Made by a program: the position numbers and the translations under genes
From: an uncultured Oscillospiraceae bacterium
Lineage (GTDB): Bacteria; Bacillota; Clostridia; Oscillospirales; Oscillospiraceae
Direction of reading: 5' to 3'
Length of the DNA: 64,000 nucleotides
NCBI GenBank assembly: GCA_934567355.1
Contig: CAKTJC010000009.1
Span: forward strand, 15,452-79,451
Shown: piece by piece, positions 1 through 7,913 of the stretch
How the letters are laid out: every line of letters starts with the position of its first letter
Numbering within the stretch: position 1 is the stretch's first letter
The notes under the pieces: model-generated
Seen by the model: only the letters and a program-made list of their open reading frames with translations
The model's database searches: none
What the model was told of the DNA's origin: nothing

Positions 1-426
1 AAGGTGAAAATTCTGGAGCTTCTGCTGTATCTGGATGGGATGACTGTTCCGAAGAATGAGGCGGCACCGCTGTATTTCCATAAGACACAGGTGGAAAAGG
101 TCAAGGCCATCCACGATTTCCTCATTTCCCACATGGCGGAGAATTTCACGCAGGAGGCGCTGTCCCGCCAGTTTGACATCCCCATGACGCCTATGAAGAC
201 CTGCCTCCGCACGGTGTACGGCTCCGCCATCGGCACATGGCTGACGGATTACCGCATGAATCGGGCGGCAGAGCTGCTGGTAAAGCAAAGGAATATGACC
301 ATTGCGGAGATCGGCGGCAAAGTGGGCTATGACAATGCCGGAAAATTTACGGAAGCTTTTAAGCGGGTGATGCAGCTCACACCGTCAGAGTATCGCAAGG
401 AAAGAGGAATCAACTATGAAATCTGA
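1..426 (+). CDS. AraC-family transcriptional regulator, C-terminal part (5' end outside window)
   Basis: The frame is open to the left edge, so only the last ~141 residues are present. They hold a complete AraC/XylS DNA-binding domain: a first helix-turn-helix (FTQEALSRQFDIP region), a second one (MTIAEIGGKVGYDNAGKFTEAFKR region) and the typical closing LTPSEYRKER. The stop codon overlaps the ATG of the downstream ABC gene, so the two are probably co-transcribed. AraC genes next to YbtP/YbtQ-like ABC pairs usually control metal-chelate uptake (family knowledge); that role here is inferred. The ligand-binding half is not visible. Confidence 0.85.
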   Translation, partial: KVKILELLLYLDGMTVPKNEAAPLYFHKTQVEKVKAIHDFLISHMAENFTQEALSRQFDIPMTPMKTCLRTVYGSAIGTWLTDYRMNRAAELLVKQRNMTIAEIGGKVGYDNAGKFTEAFKRVMQLTPSEYRKERGINYEI

Positions 427-2188
427 AAAGAAAAACTGGATGAAGTCCCTGTTCGCCTATGCGTCCGGGGAGAAAAAGAGGCTGGCCCTTTCGGTGCTGC
501 TGTCCGTGCTCAGCGTAGTGTTGGGGCTGGTGCCCTTTTACTGCATGTATCGGATGATCTGCCTGTTCCCTGCGGGAACTGCCACCACGGCGGGGATCAT
601 CCGATGGTGCCTAATCGCACTGGCGGTTTATGGGGTGAAAATTCTGCTTTTCAGCCTGTCCACCGGTGTTTCCCATGCCATGGCTTACACCATCCTGGAG
701 AGCCTCCGGCTGCGGCTGGCAGACCGGTTTCTCCACGCGCCGCTGGGAGATGTGGAAAACCACTCCATCGGTGAGATCAAGAACATGATGGTGGACAAGA
801 TCGAAAACATCGAGCCGCCCCTGGCGCACATGATCCCCGAGGGTGCAGGGCACATCGTGCTGCCGGTCATCAGCATCATCGCCCTGGCAATGCTGGACTG
901 GCGGCTGGCGCTGGCCTCCCTTGTTACCTTCCCCTTGTCTTTGCTGTGCATGGGGCTGACCTTTCAGATCAGCGGCGACAGCTTCAGCCGGTACGACCGA
1001 TCCAGCAACGATATGAACAGTGCCATTGTGGAGTACATCGAAGGCATCGAGGTCATCAAGGCCTTCGGCCGGGCGGGGGTCAGCTATGAAAAATACGCGG
1101 CGGCCATTACCGATTTCCGCACTTTTGTGGTAAAATGGCTGACCTCCACCTTTGTGACCATGAAGCTGAGCTTTGCCCTGTTTCCCTCCACGCTGATCGG
1201 CACGCTGCCGGTGGCTCTGGCGCTGGCAAACAGCGGCCGCATCACCGGCCCTCAGGCGGCACTGGCTGTGATGCTCTCCATCTCCATGGTGGGGTCGCTG
1301 GCAAAGCTGGAAGTATTCTCCGAAAATATGCGGCAGGTGAAATTCACGGTGGAAAGCCTGGAGGAATTTCTGGAGATGCCATCCCTTCCGGAGCCCGCCG
1401 CAGAGGCCGAGGTGACCTGCATGGATGTGGAGCTGCAAGGCGTCCGTTTCTCCTACACCGGGAACAGCCGGGACGAGGTGCTCCACGGCATTGATTTGAG
1501 CCTTCCGGCGGGGAGCTTTACCGCTCTGGTGGGCCCCTCCGGCGGCGGCAAATCCACCGTTGCCAAGCTCATTGCCCGGTTCTGGGATGTGAGCGGCGGA
1601 GCCATCACCATTGGCGGCGTGAATATCAAGGACATGCCGCTGGCACAGCTCTCCCGGTATGTCAGCTTTGTTACCCAGGATAATTTCCTTTTCCGCTGCT
1701 CCCTGCTGGAAAATATTCGGCTGGGGAACCCCAATGCCAGCGATGCCGAGGTGAGAGCTGCCGCCCGGGCCGCCCAGTGTGAGGAATTTATCTCCAAGCT
1801 CCCCCAGGGCTACGACACCCCGGCAGGCGAGGCGGGCAAGCGTCTGTCCGGCGGGGAAAAGCAGCGCATTGCCATTGCCCGGATGATGCTGAAGAACGCC
1901 CCCATCGTCATTCTGGATGAGGCTACAGCCTTTACGGATCCTGAAAATGAAGAGAAGCTCCAGCAAAGCATTGCTGCCCTGACGAAGGGAAAGACGCTGC
2001 TGGTGATCGCCCACCGCCTTTCCACCATCCGGAATGCCGACAATATTGTGGTGCTGAAAAACGGCGAGATCCTTGCCCAGGGGCGGCAGGAGCAGATGCT
2101 GGAGCAGTGCCCGCTGTACCGGGATATGTGGCAGGCTCACATTGGGGCGAAGAACTGGGCGGTGTCGTCCGCCGAAAGGGAGGAATAA
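416..2188 (+). CDS. ABC transporter, fused membrane and ATPase domains (YbtP/IrtA-like half)
   Basis: A 590-residue type IV (exporter-fold) half-transporter. Residues ~25-300 form six membrane helices, followed by a nucleotide-binding domain with Walker A GPSGGGKST (~373-381), signature LSGGEKQR (~477) and Walker B VILDEA (~498). It overlaps the upstream AraC gene by 11 bases and lies 3 bases before a second half-transporter, so a heterodimer is likely. The AraC neighbour and the protein pair resemble the YbtPQ/IrtAB group, whose members import siderophores despite the exporter fold. The direction of transport and the substrate cannot be read from sequence. It is clearly paralogous to the gene at 7914. 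Confidence 0.85.
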   Translation: MKSEKKNWMKSLFAYASGEKKRLALSVLLSVLSVVLGLVPFYCMYRMICLFPAGTATTAGIIRWCLIALAVYGVKILLFSLSTGVSHAMAYTILESLRLRLADRFLHAPLGDVENHSIGEIKNMMVDKIENIEPPLAHMIPEGAGHIVLPVISIIALAMLDWRLALASLVTFPLSLLCMGLTFQISGDSFSRYDRSSNDMNSAIVEYIEGIEVIKAFGRAGVSYEKYAAAITDFRTFVVKWLTSTFVTMKLSFALFPSTLIGTLPVALALANSGRITGPQAALAVMLSISMVGSLAKLEVFSENMRQVKFTVESLEEFLEMPSLPEPAAEAEVTCMDVELQGVRFSYTGNSRDEVLHGIDLSLPAGSFTALVGPSGGGKSTVAKLIARFWDVSGGAITIGGVNIKDMPLAQLSRYVSFVTQDNFLFRCSLLENIRLGNPNASDAEVRAAARAAQCEEFISKLPQGYDTPAGEAGKRLSGGEKQRIAIARMMLKNAPIVILDEATAFTDPENEEKLQQSIAALTKGKTLLVIAHRLSTIRNADNIVVLKNGEILAQGRQEQMLEQCPLYRDMWQAHIGAKNWAVSSAEREE

Positions 2189-2191
2189 GCC

Positions 2192-3943
2192 ATGTTCAAG
2201 ACTGTCAAGCGCATCATTGATTGGTGCGGTGAATTCAAGGGGAAGCTTTATCTCGGCTTTGTGATGACCTTTTTCTCCCACATTTTTGCCGCGCTGCCAC
2301 TGGCGCTGGCTGCCTATACTGTGGGGCAGCTGGTGGAATGCGGGCAAACCGGAGCGGCCTTCGACACTGCCTGGATCTGGAAGGTGATCGTGATCCAGGT
2401 CGTTCTGGTGCTGCTGCGGTTCCTGTTTGATTACCTCCGGGCCCGGCTCCAGGAGCCCATCAGCTATCAGCTCACCGCCCGGGACCGGCTTGCCATCGGC
2501 GATGCCCTTAAGCGGGTCTCGCTGGGTTACTTCCAGCAGGTGAGCACCGGCAATATTCTCAATTCCATCACCACGGGGCTTTCAACATTGGAGAATATGG
2601 GCATCCGGATGATCGATAATTTTGTTGGGGGCTACCTCAACTTCCTGGTGATCCTCATCGGTCTTGCCGCATGCAGCCCGGTGACGGCCCTGATCGCGCT
2701 GGCTGCAGCGGCGCTGTCGCTGTGCTTTATGCTGGTGATCTCCCATTACAGTCAGGTCAATGCACCGGTTGAGGCACAGGCCAACCGGGATATGACTGGT
2801 GCGGTGCTGGAATATGCCCGGGGACTGGTGGTGGTCAAATCCTTCGGCAAGAGCGGTGCAGCTCAGGAGTCGGTGACCAAAGCCGTCCGGGACAGCAAAA
2901 ACATCCACCTGAAAATCGAGTGGGGCTATGTGCCCGGCAATGCGCTGCACCTGCTGGCGCTGAAATGCGGCTCGGTGGGACTGGCCATGGCAGCGGCACT
3001 GCAATGTCTGCGTGGGGAAATGGAATTTTCCCTTATGCTGACGTTTGTGTTCTTCTCCTTCAGCATCTTTGCCAGCCTGGAGCCCATCAGCGACAGTGCC
3101 CACACCCTGGGGGTGATCGACGATGCCATGGATCAGCTGGAGGCACTGCACAGCGGGAATTTCATTGATGCCGGCGGCAGAGATATTCCCCTGGAGCATT
3201 ACGACATTGCGTTTAAGCATGTTTCCTTCGGCTATGATACCCGGCAGGTGCTGCAGGACGTGAGCTTTACCATCCCGGAGAAAACCTCCACCGCCATTGT
3301 GGGACCATCCGGCTCCGGCAAGACCACCATTTGCAGCCTGCTGGCCCGATTCTATGATCCTCAGGGCGGCAGCATCACCGTGGGAGGATACGATCTGAAG
3401 GAATTTACCTGCGACAGTCTGCTCTCCAATATTTCTATGGTATTCCAGAACGTTTACCTTTTCAACGATACCATCCGGGCCAACATCCTCTTCGGCAAGC
3501 CTGACGCTACCGAAGAGGAGATGATTGCCGCAGCAAAAAAGGCCCGCTGCCACGACTTCATCATGGCGTTGCCCCAGGGCTACGATACCGTAGTGGGCGA
3601 GGGCGGAGGTACTCTGTCCGGCGGTGAGAAGCAGCGGATTTCTATTGCCCGGGCGATACTGAAGAATGCGCCCATCATCATCCTGGACGAAGCCACCGCC
3701 AGCATTGACCCGGAAAACGAACACCTCATCCAGCAGGCCATTTCCGCCCTGACGAAGGGAAAGACCATCATTACCATCGCCCACCGGCTGGCCACCATCC
3801 AGAACGCGGACCAGATTCTGGTGGTGGACGACGGATGTATCGCTGAGCACGGCACACACGCCGAACTAATGCAGCAGGACGGCCTTTACAAGCGATTTAC
3901 CGCCATCCGTGAAAAGGCGGAAGGCTGGTATATTGCCGGTTGA
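2192..3943 (+). CDS. ABC transporter, fused membrane and ATPase domains (YbtQ/IrtB-like half)
   Basis: A 583-residue partner of the preceding gene. The ATG at 2192 follows a GGGAGGAATAAGCC ribosome binding site. An N-terminal six-helix membrane domain is followed by an ATPase domain with Walker A GPSGSGKTT (~371-379), the LSGGEKQR signature and the IILDEATASIDPENE Walker B/D-loop. Both halves keep complete ATPase motifs, so neither site looks degenerate. The operon ends at a strong hairpin directly downstream. It is paralogous to the gene at 9667. Substrate unknown; metal-chelate import is the leading inference. Confidence 0.85.
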   Translation: MFKTVKRIIDWCGEFKGKLYLGFVMTFFSHIFAALPLALAAYTVGQLVECGQTGAAFDTAWIWKVIVIQVVLVLLRFLFDYLRARLQEPISYQLTARDRLAIGDALKRVSLGYFQQVSTGNILNSITTGLSTLENMGIRMIDNFVGGYLNFLVILIGLAACSPVTALIALAAAALSLCFMLVISHYSQVNAPVEAQANRDMTGAVLEYARGLVVVKSFGKSGAAQESVTKAVRDSKNIHLKIEWGYVPGNALHLLALKCGSVGLAMAAALQCLRGEMEFSLMLTFVFFSFSIFASLEPISDSAHTLGVIDDAMDQLEALHSGNFIDAGGRDIPLEHYDIAFKHVSFGYDTRQVLQDVSFTIPEKTSTAIVGPSGSGKTTICSLLARFYDPQGGSITVGGYDLKEFTCDSLLSNISMVFQNVYLFNDTIRANILFGKPDATEEEMIAAAKKARCHDFIMALPQGYDTVVGEGGGTLSGGEKQRISIARAILKNAPIIILDEATASIDPENEHLIQQAISALTKGKTIITIAHRLATIQNADQILVVDDGCIAEHGTHAELMQQDGLYKRFTAIREKAEGWYIAG

Positions 3944-3949
3944 CCAAAA

Positions 3950-3998
3950 CCCCGGAGCATTCCCAGGCATTCCGCCTGGCAAGTGCTCCGGGGATTTT
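3950..3998. terminator. Bidirectional terminator between convergent ABC and AraC genes
   Basis: CCCCGGAGCA (3950-3959) pairs with TGCTCCGGGG (3984-3993). A second hairpin, CCAGGC/GCCTGG, sits inside the loop, and ATTTTTC follows. The AAAAC before the stem would be the U-run for the opposite strand, so it can serve both convergent genes. Confidence 0.8.
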
Positions 3999-4001
3999 TC
4001 G

Positions 4002-4973
4002 CTATTCCTTCCTGGCAAGTCTGCGGTATTCGATCGGCAGAATGCCTGTGCTTTTCTTGAACAGCTCCGCAAACCGGCTGGAGGTGGTGTAGCCGATCAT
4101 CTGTGCGATCTGTCCCATGGTGAAATCCGTATCGATCAGCAGGTGCTCTGCCTGGCTCATACGGCGCCCCTGGATGTACTGCGTTACGCTGCATCCAAAC
4201 CGGCGCCTGAAGCAGCTCTTGAGCTTGCTCTCGCTCATGCAGGCAATATTCGCCAGCCGCTCCAGCGGAAGATCAAAGGCATAGTGGTCCGCAATATAGC
4301 TGGCCACGTTTTGCAGCCCGGCCATATCCGCCTCGGAAAGCGGGCGCGTCTGATGCTGGCGCTGCCGTTTCCAGGCATCCACCACCAGAGCGATGGCCTC
4401 ATTGACCTTGGCCTCGTAGAAGAGCGCTGCCGCCATGCCGTCGCCGCGGTAGTTCTCCACTTCAAAAAGCAGCTTCGACATGGCGGGAAAATCCGATGCC
4501 TGATCCACGCTCTGAAAGGCGGCGGGCAGATTGAAATAATCATCGGGGTATTGCTTTTTCAGAAAATCTTCGTAATACGCCGGAAGGATCTCAATTCCCA
4601 CCGCATGGATGGGGATGCGTTTGTGGATCAGCGCCCGGTAGCGCTGCTTTCCGCCGACAATGGTTTGAATGTCACCGGCGGAGAGCCGCCGGTAGGGATC
4701 CAGCTCCTCCCCAGAGATGGAATCATACCGCTGGATACTGATGCACTCCGGTATTTCCATATCCAGGCAGCAGTCCTCGTTAAAATGAAAGTCGTGGATC
4801 TTGATGTCAAACAGGTCCTGCTTTCCGTAGACCCAATAATAGCCGCCGCCAACTGCCGGCGTGATCTCCCAGCACCGTCCCGCCGGACTGAATTTTTCCG
4901 GGCATGGAATGGGGCAGAAATGGTTCTGCTCCAGAAGCGGACGGTAGTAATCCGTTAAAACGTCCTTTTTCAT
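4002..4973 (-). CDS. AraC-family transcriptional regulator
   Basis: 323 residues from the ATG at 4973, chosen because AAGGAG lies six bases upstream; an in-frame start further upstream has no such site. The N-terminal ~200 residues are an uncharacterised sensory domain rich in acidic and aromatic residues. The C-terminal ~105 residues are a standard AraC double helix-turn-helix (LPLERLANIACMSESKLKSCFRRRFG, then FTMGQIAQMIGYTTSSRFAELFKK). It is divergent from the ECF/ABC operon starting at 5150, with two direct repeats between them, so it is probably that operon's regulator. PchR/YbtA-type regulators in this setting respond to a transported chelate; that is inference. Confidence 0.85.
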   Translation of the reverse strand: MKKDVLTDYYRPLLEQNHFCPIPCPEKFSPAGRCWEITPAVGGGYYWVYGKQDLFDIKIHDFHFNEDCCLDMEIPECISIQRYDSISGEELDPYRRLSAGDIQTIVGGKQRYRALIHKRIPIHAVGIEILPAYYEDFLKKQYPDDYFNLPAAFQSVDQASDFPAMSKLLFEVENYRGDGMAAALFYEAKVNEAIALVVDAWKRQRQHQTRPLSEADMAGLQNVASYIADHYAFDLPLERLANIACMSESKLKSCFRRRFGCSVTQYIQGRRMSQAEHLLIDTDFTMGQIAQMIGYTTSSRFAELFKKSTGILPIEYRRLARKE

Positions 4974-4979
4974 GATTCT

Positions 4980-5017
4980 CCTTGCAACGATCAGACTTTT
5001 CCTTGCAACGATTGGAC
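4980..5017. promoter_or_regulatory. Candidate AraC operator: two direct repeats
   Basis: CCTTGCAACGAT occurs exactly twice, at 4980-4991 and 5001-5012, and each copy is followed by a GAC three bases later. The start-to-start distance is 21 bp, about two helical turns, which is the arrangement AraC-family proteins bind. The first copy overlaps the ribosome binding site of the araC gene, fitting autoregulation. Confidence 0.5.
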
Positions 5018-5072
5018 AGATGTCTTCGCCCAATATTGAGGAAATTGCCGTCGCGTGATAATTTATACTACG

Positions 5073-5088
5073 GTTAGCTGCAACTAAC
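5073..5088. promoter_or_regulatory. Short inverted repeat upstream of the ECF operon
   Basis: GTTAG (5073-5077) and CTAAC (5084-5088) are separated by six bases in the 176-bp gap before the MptD-like gene. The shape recalls DtxR/IdeR-type iron boxes but the match is incomplete. It could be a metal-regulator site or chance. Confidence 0.25.
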
Positions 5089-5149
5089 TAAACTATAGCA
5101 AATGACAGAACAAATGTCAAATTCCGATTCACAGCAAAGGAGATTTATT

Positions 5150-5752
5150 ATGCGCGCAACAAACGAAAACGGATTAACAATGAAAAATCTGGTAACCGTC
5201 GGTATCTTTTCGGCACTTTTTCTGATATTTGCCCTGGTGGGCGGTATTTTCTTTGCGCCGAACCCCGTCCTGACGTTTTATATGCCCGTGGGCAGCGCAC
5301 TGCTCTGCGGGCCGGTTTATCTTTTGATGCTGGCGAAGGTGCCGAAGCGTTGGGCAGTTACCATTCTGGGCGCAATTTTGTGCTTCATCTGGTTTGTCAC
5401 CGGCATGCACTGGGCCATGGCGCTGGGGTATCTTGTGATGGGCATCGCTGCCGATCTGGCTGCCGGAGCGGGGAAGTACAGGAGCAAGCTGATCAATTCG
5501 ATTTCCTATGTGCTGCTGTCTCTGGGCGGTACCGGCTCCTATCTGGTATTTTATGCGGACCCGGATGCCTGGGCCAGAACCATGCTGGGAAACGGCACAG
5601 AGCAGAGCTACATCGACACGATGAGAACCACCGGCACCACCGGGATCCTGATCATTATGCTGGTGGGGACGATCCTGGCGGCTGCCGTCAGTGCATGGAT
5701 CGGCTGCAGGATGCTTCGAAAACAGTTTGAAAGAGCCGGGATCACCAAATGA
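5150..5752 (+). CDS. MptD-family ECF transporter S component
   Basis: 200 residues. The ATG at 5150 was chosen because AAAGGAG precedes it by seven bases; an in-frame upstream ATG at 5102 lacks one. About five or six hydrophobic helices are visible, starting with NLVTVGIFSALFLIFALVGG. It resembles the TIGR02185/MptD (Trep_Strep) group of predicted substrate-binding membrane subunits of energy-coupling factor transporters. Its stop overlaps the EcfT start (ATGA), and EcfT and a double ATPase follow, which gives a complete ECF importer. Substrate unknown. The linked ABC pair and AraC gene suggest a chelated metal or similar small molecule. Confidence 0.8.
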   Translation: MRATNENGLTMKNLVTVGIFSALFLIFALVGGIFFAPNPVLTFYMPVGSALLCGPVYLLMLAKVPKRWAVTILGAILCFIWFVTGMHWAMALGYLVMGIAADLAAGAGKYRSKLINSISYVLLSLGGTGSYLVFYADPDAWARTMLGNGTEQSYIDTMRTTGTTGILIIMLVGTILAAAVSAWIGCRMLRKQFERAGITK

Positions 5753-6450
5753 AGCCGCTGCACTTTGACCCGCGGACAAAGCTGGCGCTGCTGCTGGCCT
5801 GCGTTCTGTGTGCCATGTCTGCGCCGAGCCTTTCCTTTCAGTTTGCACTGGTGGCGTTGGTCAGCCTGACTGCCCTGGCCGCCGGGAAATGGCGCTATGC
5901 GCTCCGGGGCGCAGCTGTCTATGCATGCCTCTGCCTGTTTACGGCCTGGTGCCTGGGCGTGCTCACCGGCACCTGGCGGACGATGTTTGTAGCTTTCCTG
6001 GGGCTGGTGCACAAGGTTTATGCCTGCGGCATGCTGGCGGGCGTGGTGATCTCCACAACAAAGGTCAACGAATTCCTCTCCGCCATGGCGCGTCTGCACT
6101 GCCCGAAGAAGCTCACCATCCCCCTTGCCGTGATGCTCCGCTATCTGCCTGCCATCCGGGAGGACTGGCATTTCATCAAGGACGCCATGCGCCTGCGGGA
6201 TGTATCGCCCACCCTGTGGGGCTTTTTGAAGGCGCCGGCTATGACGGTAAACTGCATCTATGTGCCGCTGCTGACGGCGGCGAGCAGAGCGGCGGACGAG
6301 TTGTCCATTGCCGCAGTGACCCGGGGAATTGAAAATTCAAAGCCGAGGACCTGCCTTGTGCATATCCAAATGCAGGCAGCGGACTATGCAGTGCTTCTGC
6401 TGTTTGCGGCATTTCTTGCGGCAGAGCTTGTGTGGAAGGCGGTGGGCTGA
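5749..6450 (+). CDS. ECF transporter transmembrane subunit (EcfT)
   Basis: A 233-residue membrane scaffold subunit (CbiQ/EcfT family). It has several hydrophobic helices, and the cytoplasmic segment around MRLRDVSPTLWG and SRAADELSIAAVTRGIE matches the region where EcfT proteins carry the two coupling motifs that contact the ATPases. It overlaps the S component by four bases and is followed immediately by the ATPase gene. It couples ATP hydrolysis to toppling of the S component. Confidence 0.85.
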   Translation: MKPLHFDPRTKLALLLACVLCAMSAPSLSFQFALVALVSLTALAAGKWRYALRGAAVYACLCLFTAWCLGVLTGTWRTMFVAFLGLVHKVYACGMLAGVVISTTKVNEFLSAMARLHCPKKLTIPLAVMLRYLPAIREDWHFIKDAMRLRDVSPTLWGFLKAPAMTVNCIYVPLLTAASRAADELSIAAVTRGIENSKPRTCLVHIQMQAADYAVLLLFAAFLAAELVWKAVG

Positions 6451-7908
6451 GTGATCGAATTTCAAAATGTATCCTTTTCCTACCCCGACAGCGCGGACGG
6501 CTGCCTGAAAAATCTCAGCCTTACCATTCCGGATGGGCAGTGCGTTTTGCTCTGCGGCCGCAGCGGCTGCGGAAAGACCACCCTGACCAGGCTGGTCAAT
6601 GGCCTGATCCCGCAGTTTTTTCCCGGTGCGCTGACGGGGCGGGTGCTGCTGGATGGCGAAAATGTATTTGACCTGCCCATGTATCGCATTGCAGAGAAGG
6701 TAGGAAGCGTGTTCCAGAATCCGCGTACCCAGTTTTTTAATGTGGACACCGACAGTGAGATCGCCTTCGGTATGGAAAACGAGGCAGTCCCGCCGGAGCA
6801 ATTGGAACCGCGGGTGGCGCAGACGGCCGAAGCACTGCAGATCGAGCCCCTTCTTGGCCGCAATATTTTTGCCCTTTCCGGCGGCGAGAAGCAAAAAATC
6901 GCCTTCGCCTCCGTTTATGCCATGGAGCCGGAGGTTTATCTGCTGGATGAACCGTCCTCCAATCTGGACATGACGGCGATCGGTGAGCTGCAGGCGCACT
7001 TAAGGCTTGTCAAAGCCCGGGGCAAAACCGTGATCGTGGCCGAGCACCGGCTTTATTACCTGATGGACGTGGTCGACCGGATCATTTGCCTGGAAGACGG
7101 CTGCATTGCGGGAGACTGGACGCCGGAGCAGTTTCGGATGCTGCCGGCGGTGCAGCGGCAGGGAATGGGGCTGCGGACTGTCAATTTGGGAGAAGAACGG
7201 CCGGCCTGTTTTTCAGAACCCTGTATCAGACCGGTGCTGGAGCTGAAAAATGTGGCGCTTTCTTATCGGAAAAAGCCTGTGCTGCAAGGCCTTTCTGTGC
7301 AGGCCGCGGCCGGTGATGTGATCGCCATCGTCGGTCATAACGGGGCAGGGAAGACCACCCTGTCCCGGGCGCTTTGCGGGCTGCATCGGGAAACTTCCGG
7401 TACCTTTTTCTGGAACGGAAGGCCCCGGAACGCAAAGCAGCGGATGAAGCACGCCTACATGGTGATGCAGGATGTGAACTATCAACTCTTTGCGGAAAGT
7501 GTGGCGGAGGAATGCAGCTTCGGCATCCGGTACCCGGACAGGCTGCTTGCGGAAAAAACGCTGGAGGAATTGGGCCTTGCACCGTTCCGGGAGCGCCATC
7601 CCAATACGCTTTCCGGCGGGCAGAAGCAGCGGCTGGCTGCCGCCGCCGCAATGGTATGCGGCAAGGAGCTGCTGGTATTCGATGAACCCACCAGCGGCCT
7701 GGACTACGACAGCATGGCGCGCCTGGCGGTGCTCGTCCGGCAGCTGGCTGCCATGGGAAAAATCATCTTTATCGTCACCCACGACTATGAGTTCGTCTGC
7801 CGCACCTGCACGCGCATCGTGCATCTCGGCGACGGTATCGTGCAGGACGATCTGGCGGTGACGGAGAATACATTTCCTGCAATCAAAGAAATTTTTCATG
7901 TGAGGTGA
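6451..7908 (+). CDS. ECF transporter double ATPase (EcfA-EcfA' fusion)
   Basis: 485 residues with two complete ABC ATPase domains in one chain. The first has Walker A CGRSGCGKTT (~residue 37), signature LSGGEKQK and Walker B VYLLDEPSS. The second starts near residue 258 with GHNGAGKTT, LSGGQKQR and LLVFDEPTSG. The likely start is the GTG at 6451, directly after the EcfT stop. In many ECF systems the two ATPases are separate genes; the fused form is common in MptD-type clusters. It powers the adjacent EcfT/S component pair. Confidence 0.85.
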   Translation: MIEFQNVSFSYPDSADGCLKNLSLTIPDGQCVLLCGRSGCGKTTLTRLVNGLIPQFFPGALTGRVLLDGENVFDLPMYRIAEKVGSVFQNPRTQFFNVDTDSEIAFGMENEAVPPEQLEPRVAQTAEALQIEPLLGRNIFALSGGEKQKIAFASVYAMEPEVYLLDEPSSNLDMTAIGELQAHLRLVKARGKTVIVAEHRLYYLMDVVDRIICLEDGCIAGDWTPEQFRMLPAVQRQGMGLRTVNLGEERPACFSEPCIRPVLELKNVALSYRKKPVLQGLSVQAAAGDVIAIVGHNGAGKTTLSRALCGLHRETSGTFFWNGRPRNAKQRMKHAYMVMQDVNYQLFAESVAEECSFGIRYPDRLLAEKTLEELGLAPFRERHPNTLSGGQKQRLAAAAAMVCGKELLVFDEPTSGLDYDSMARLAVLVRQLAAMGKIIFIVTHDYEFVCRTCTRIVHLGDGIVQDDLAVTENTFPAIKEIFHVR

Positions 7909-7913
7909 ACACA

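Noticed and set aside
611..3859. Long minus-strand open frames (611-2347, 2582-3859)
   Set aside because: They lie opposite the two ABC genes, are His/Gly/Gln-rich without domains, and have no ribosome binding sites; they are antisense shadows of GC-rich codons.
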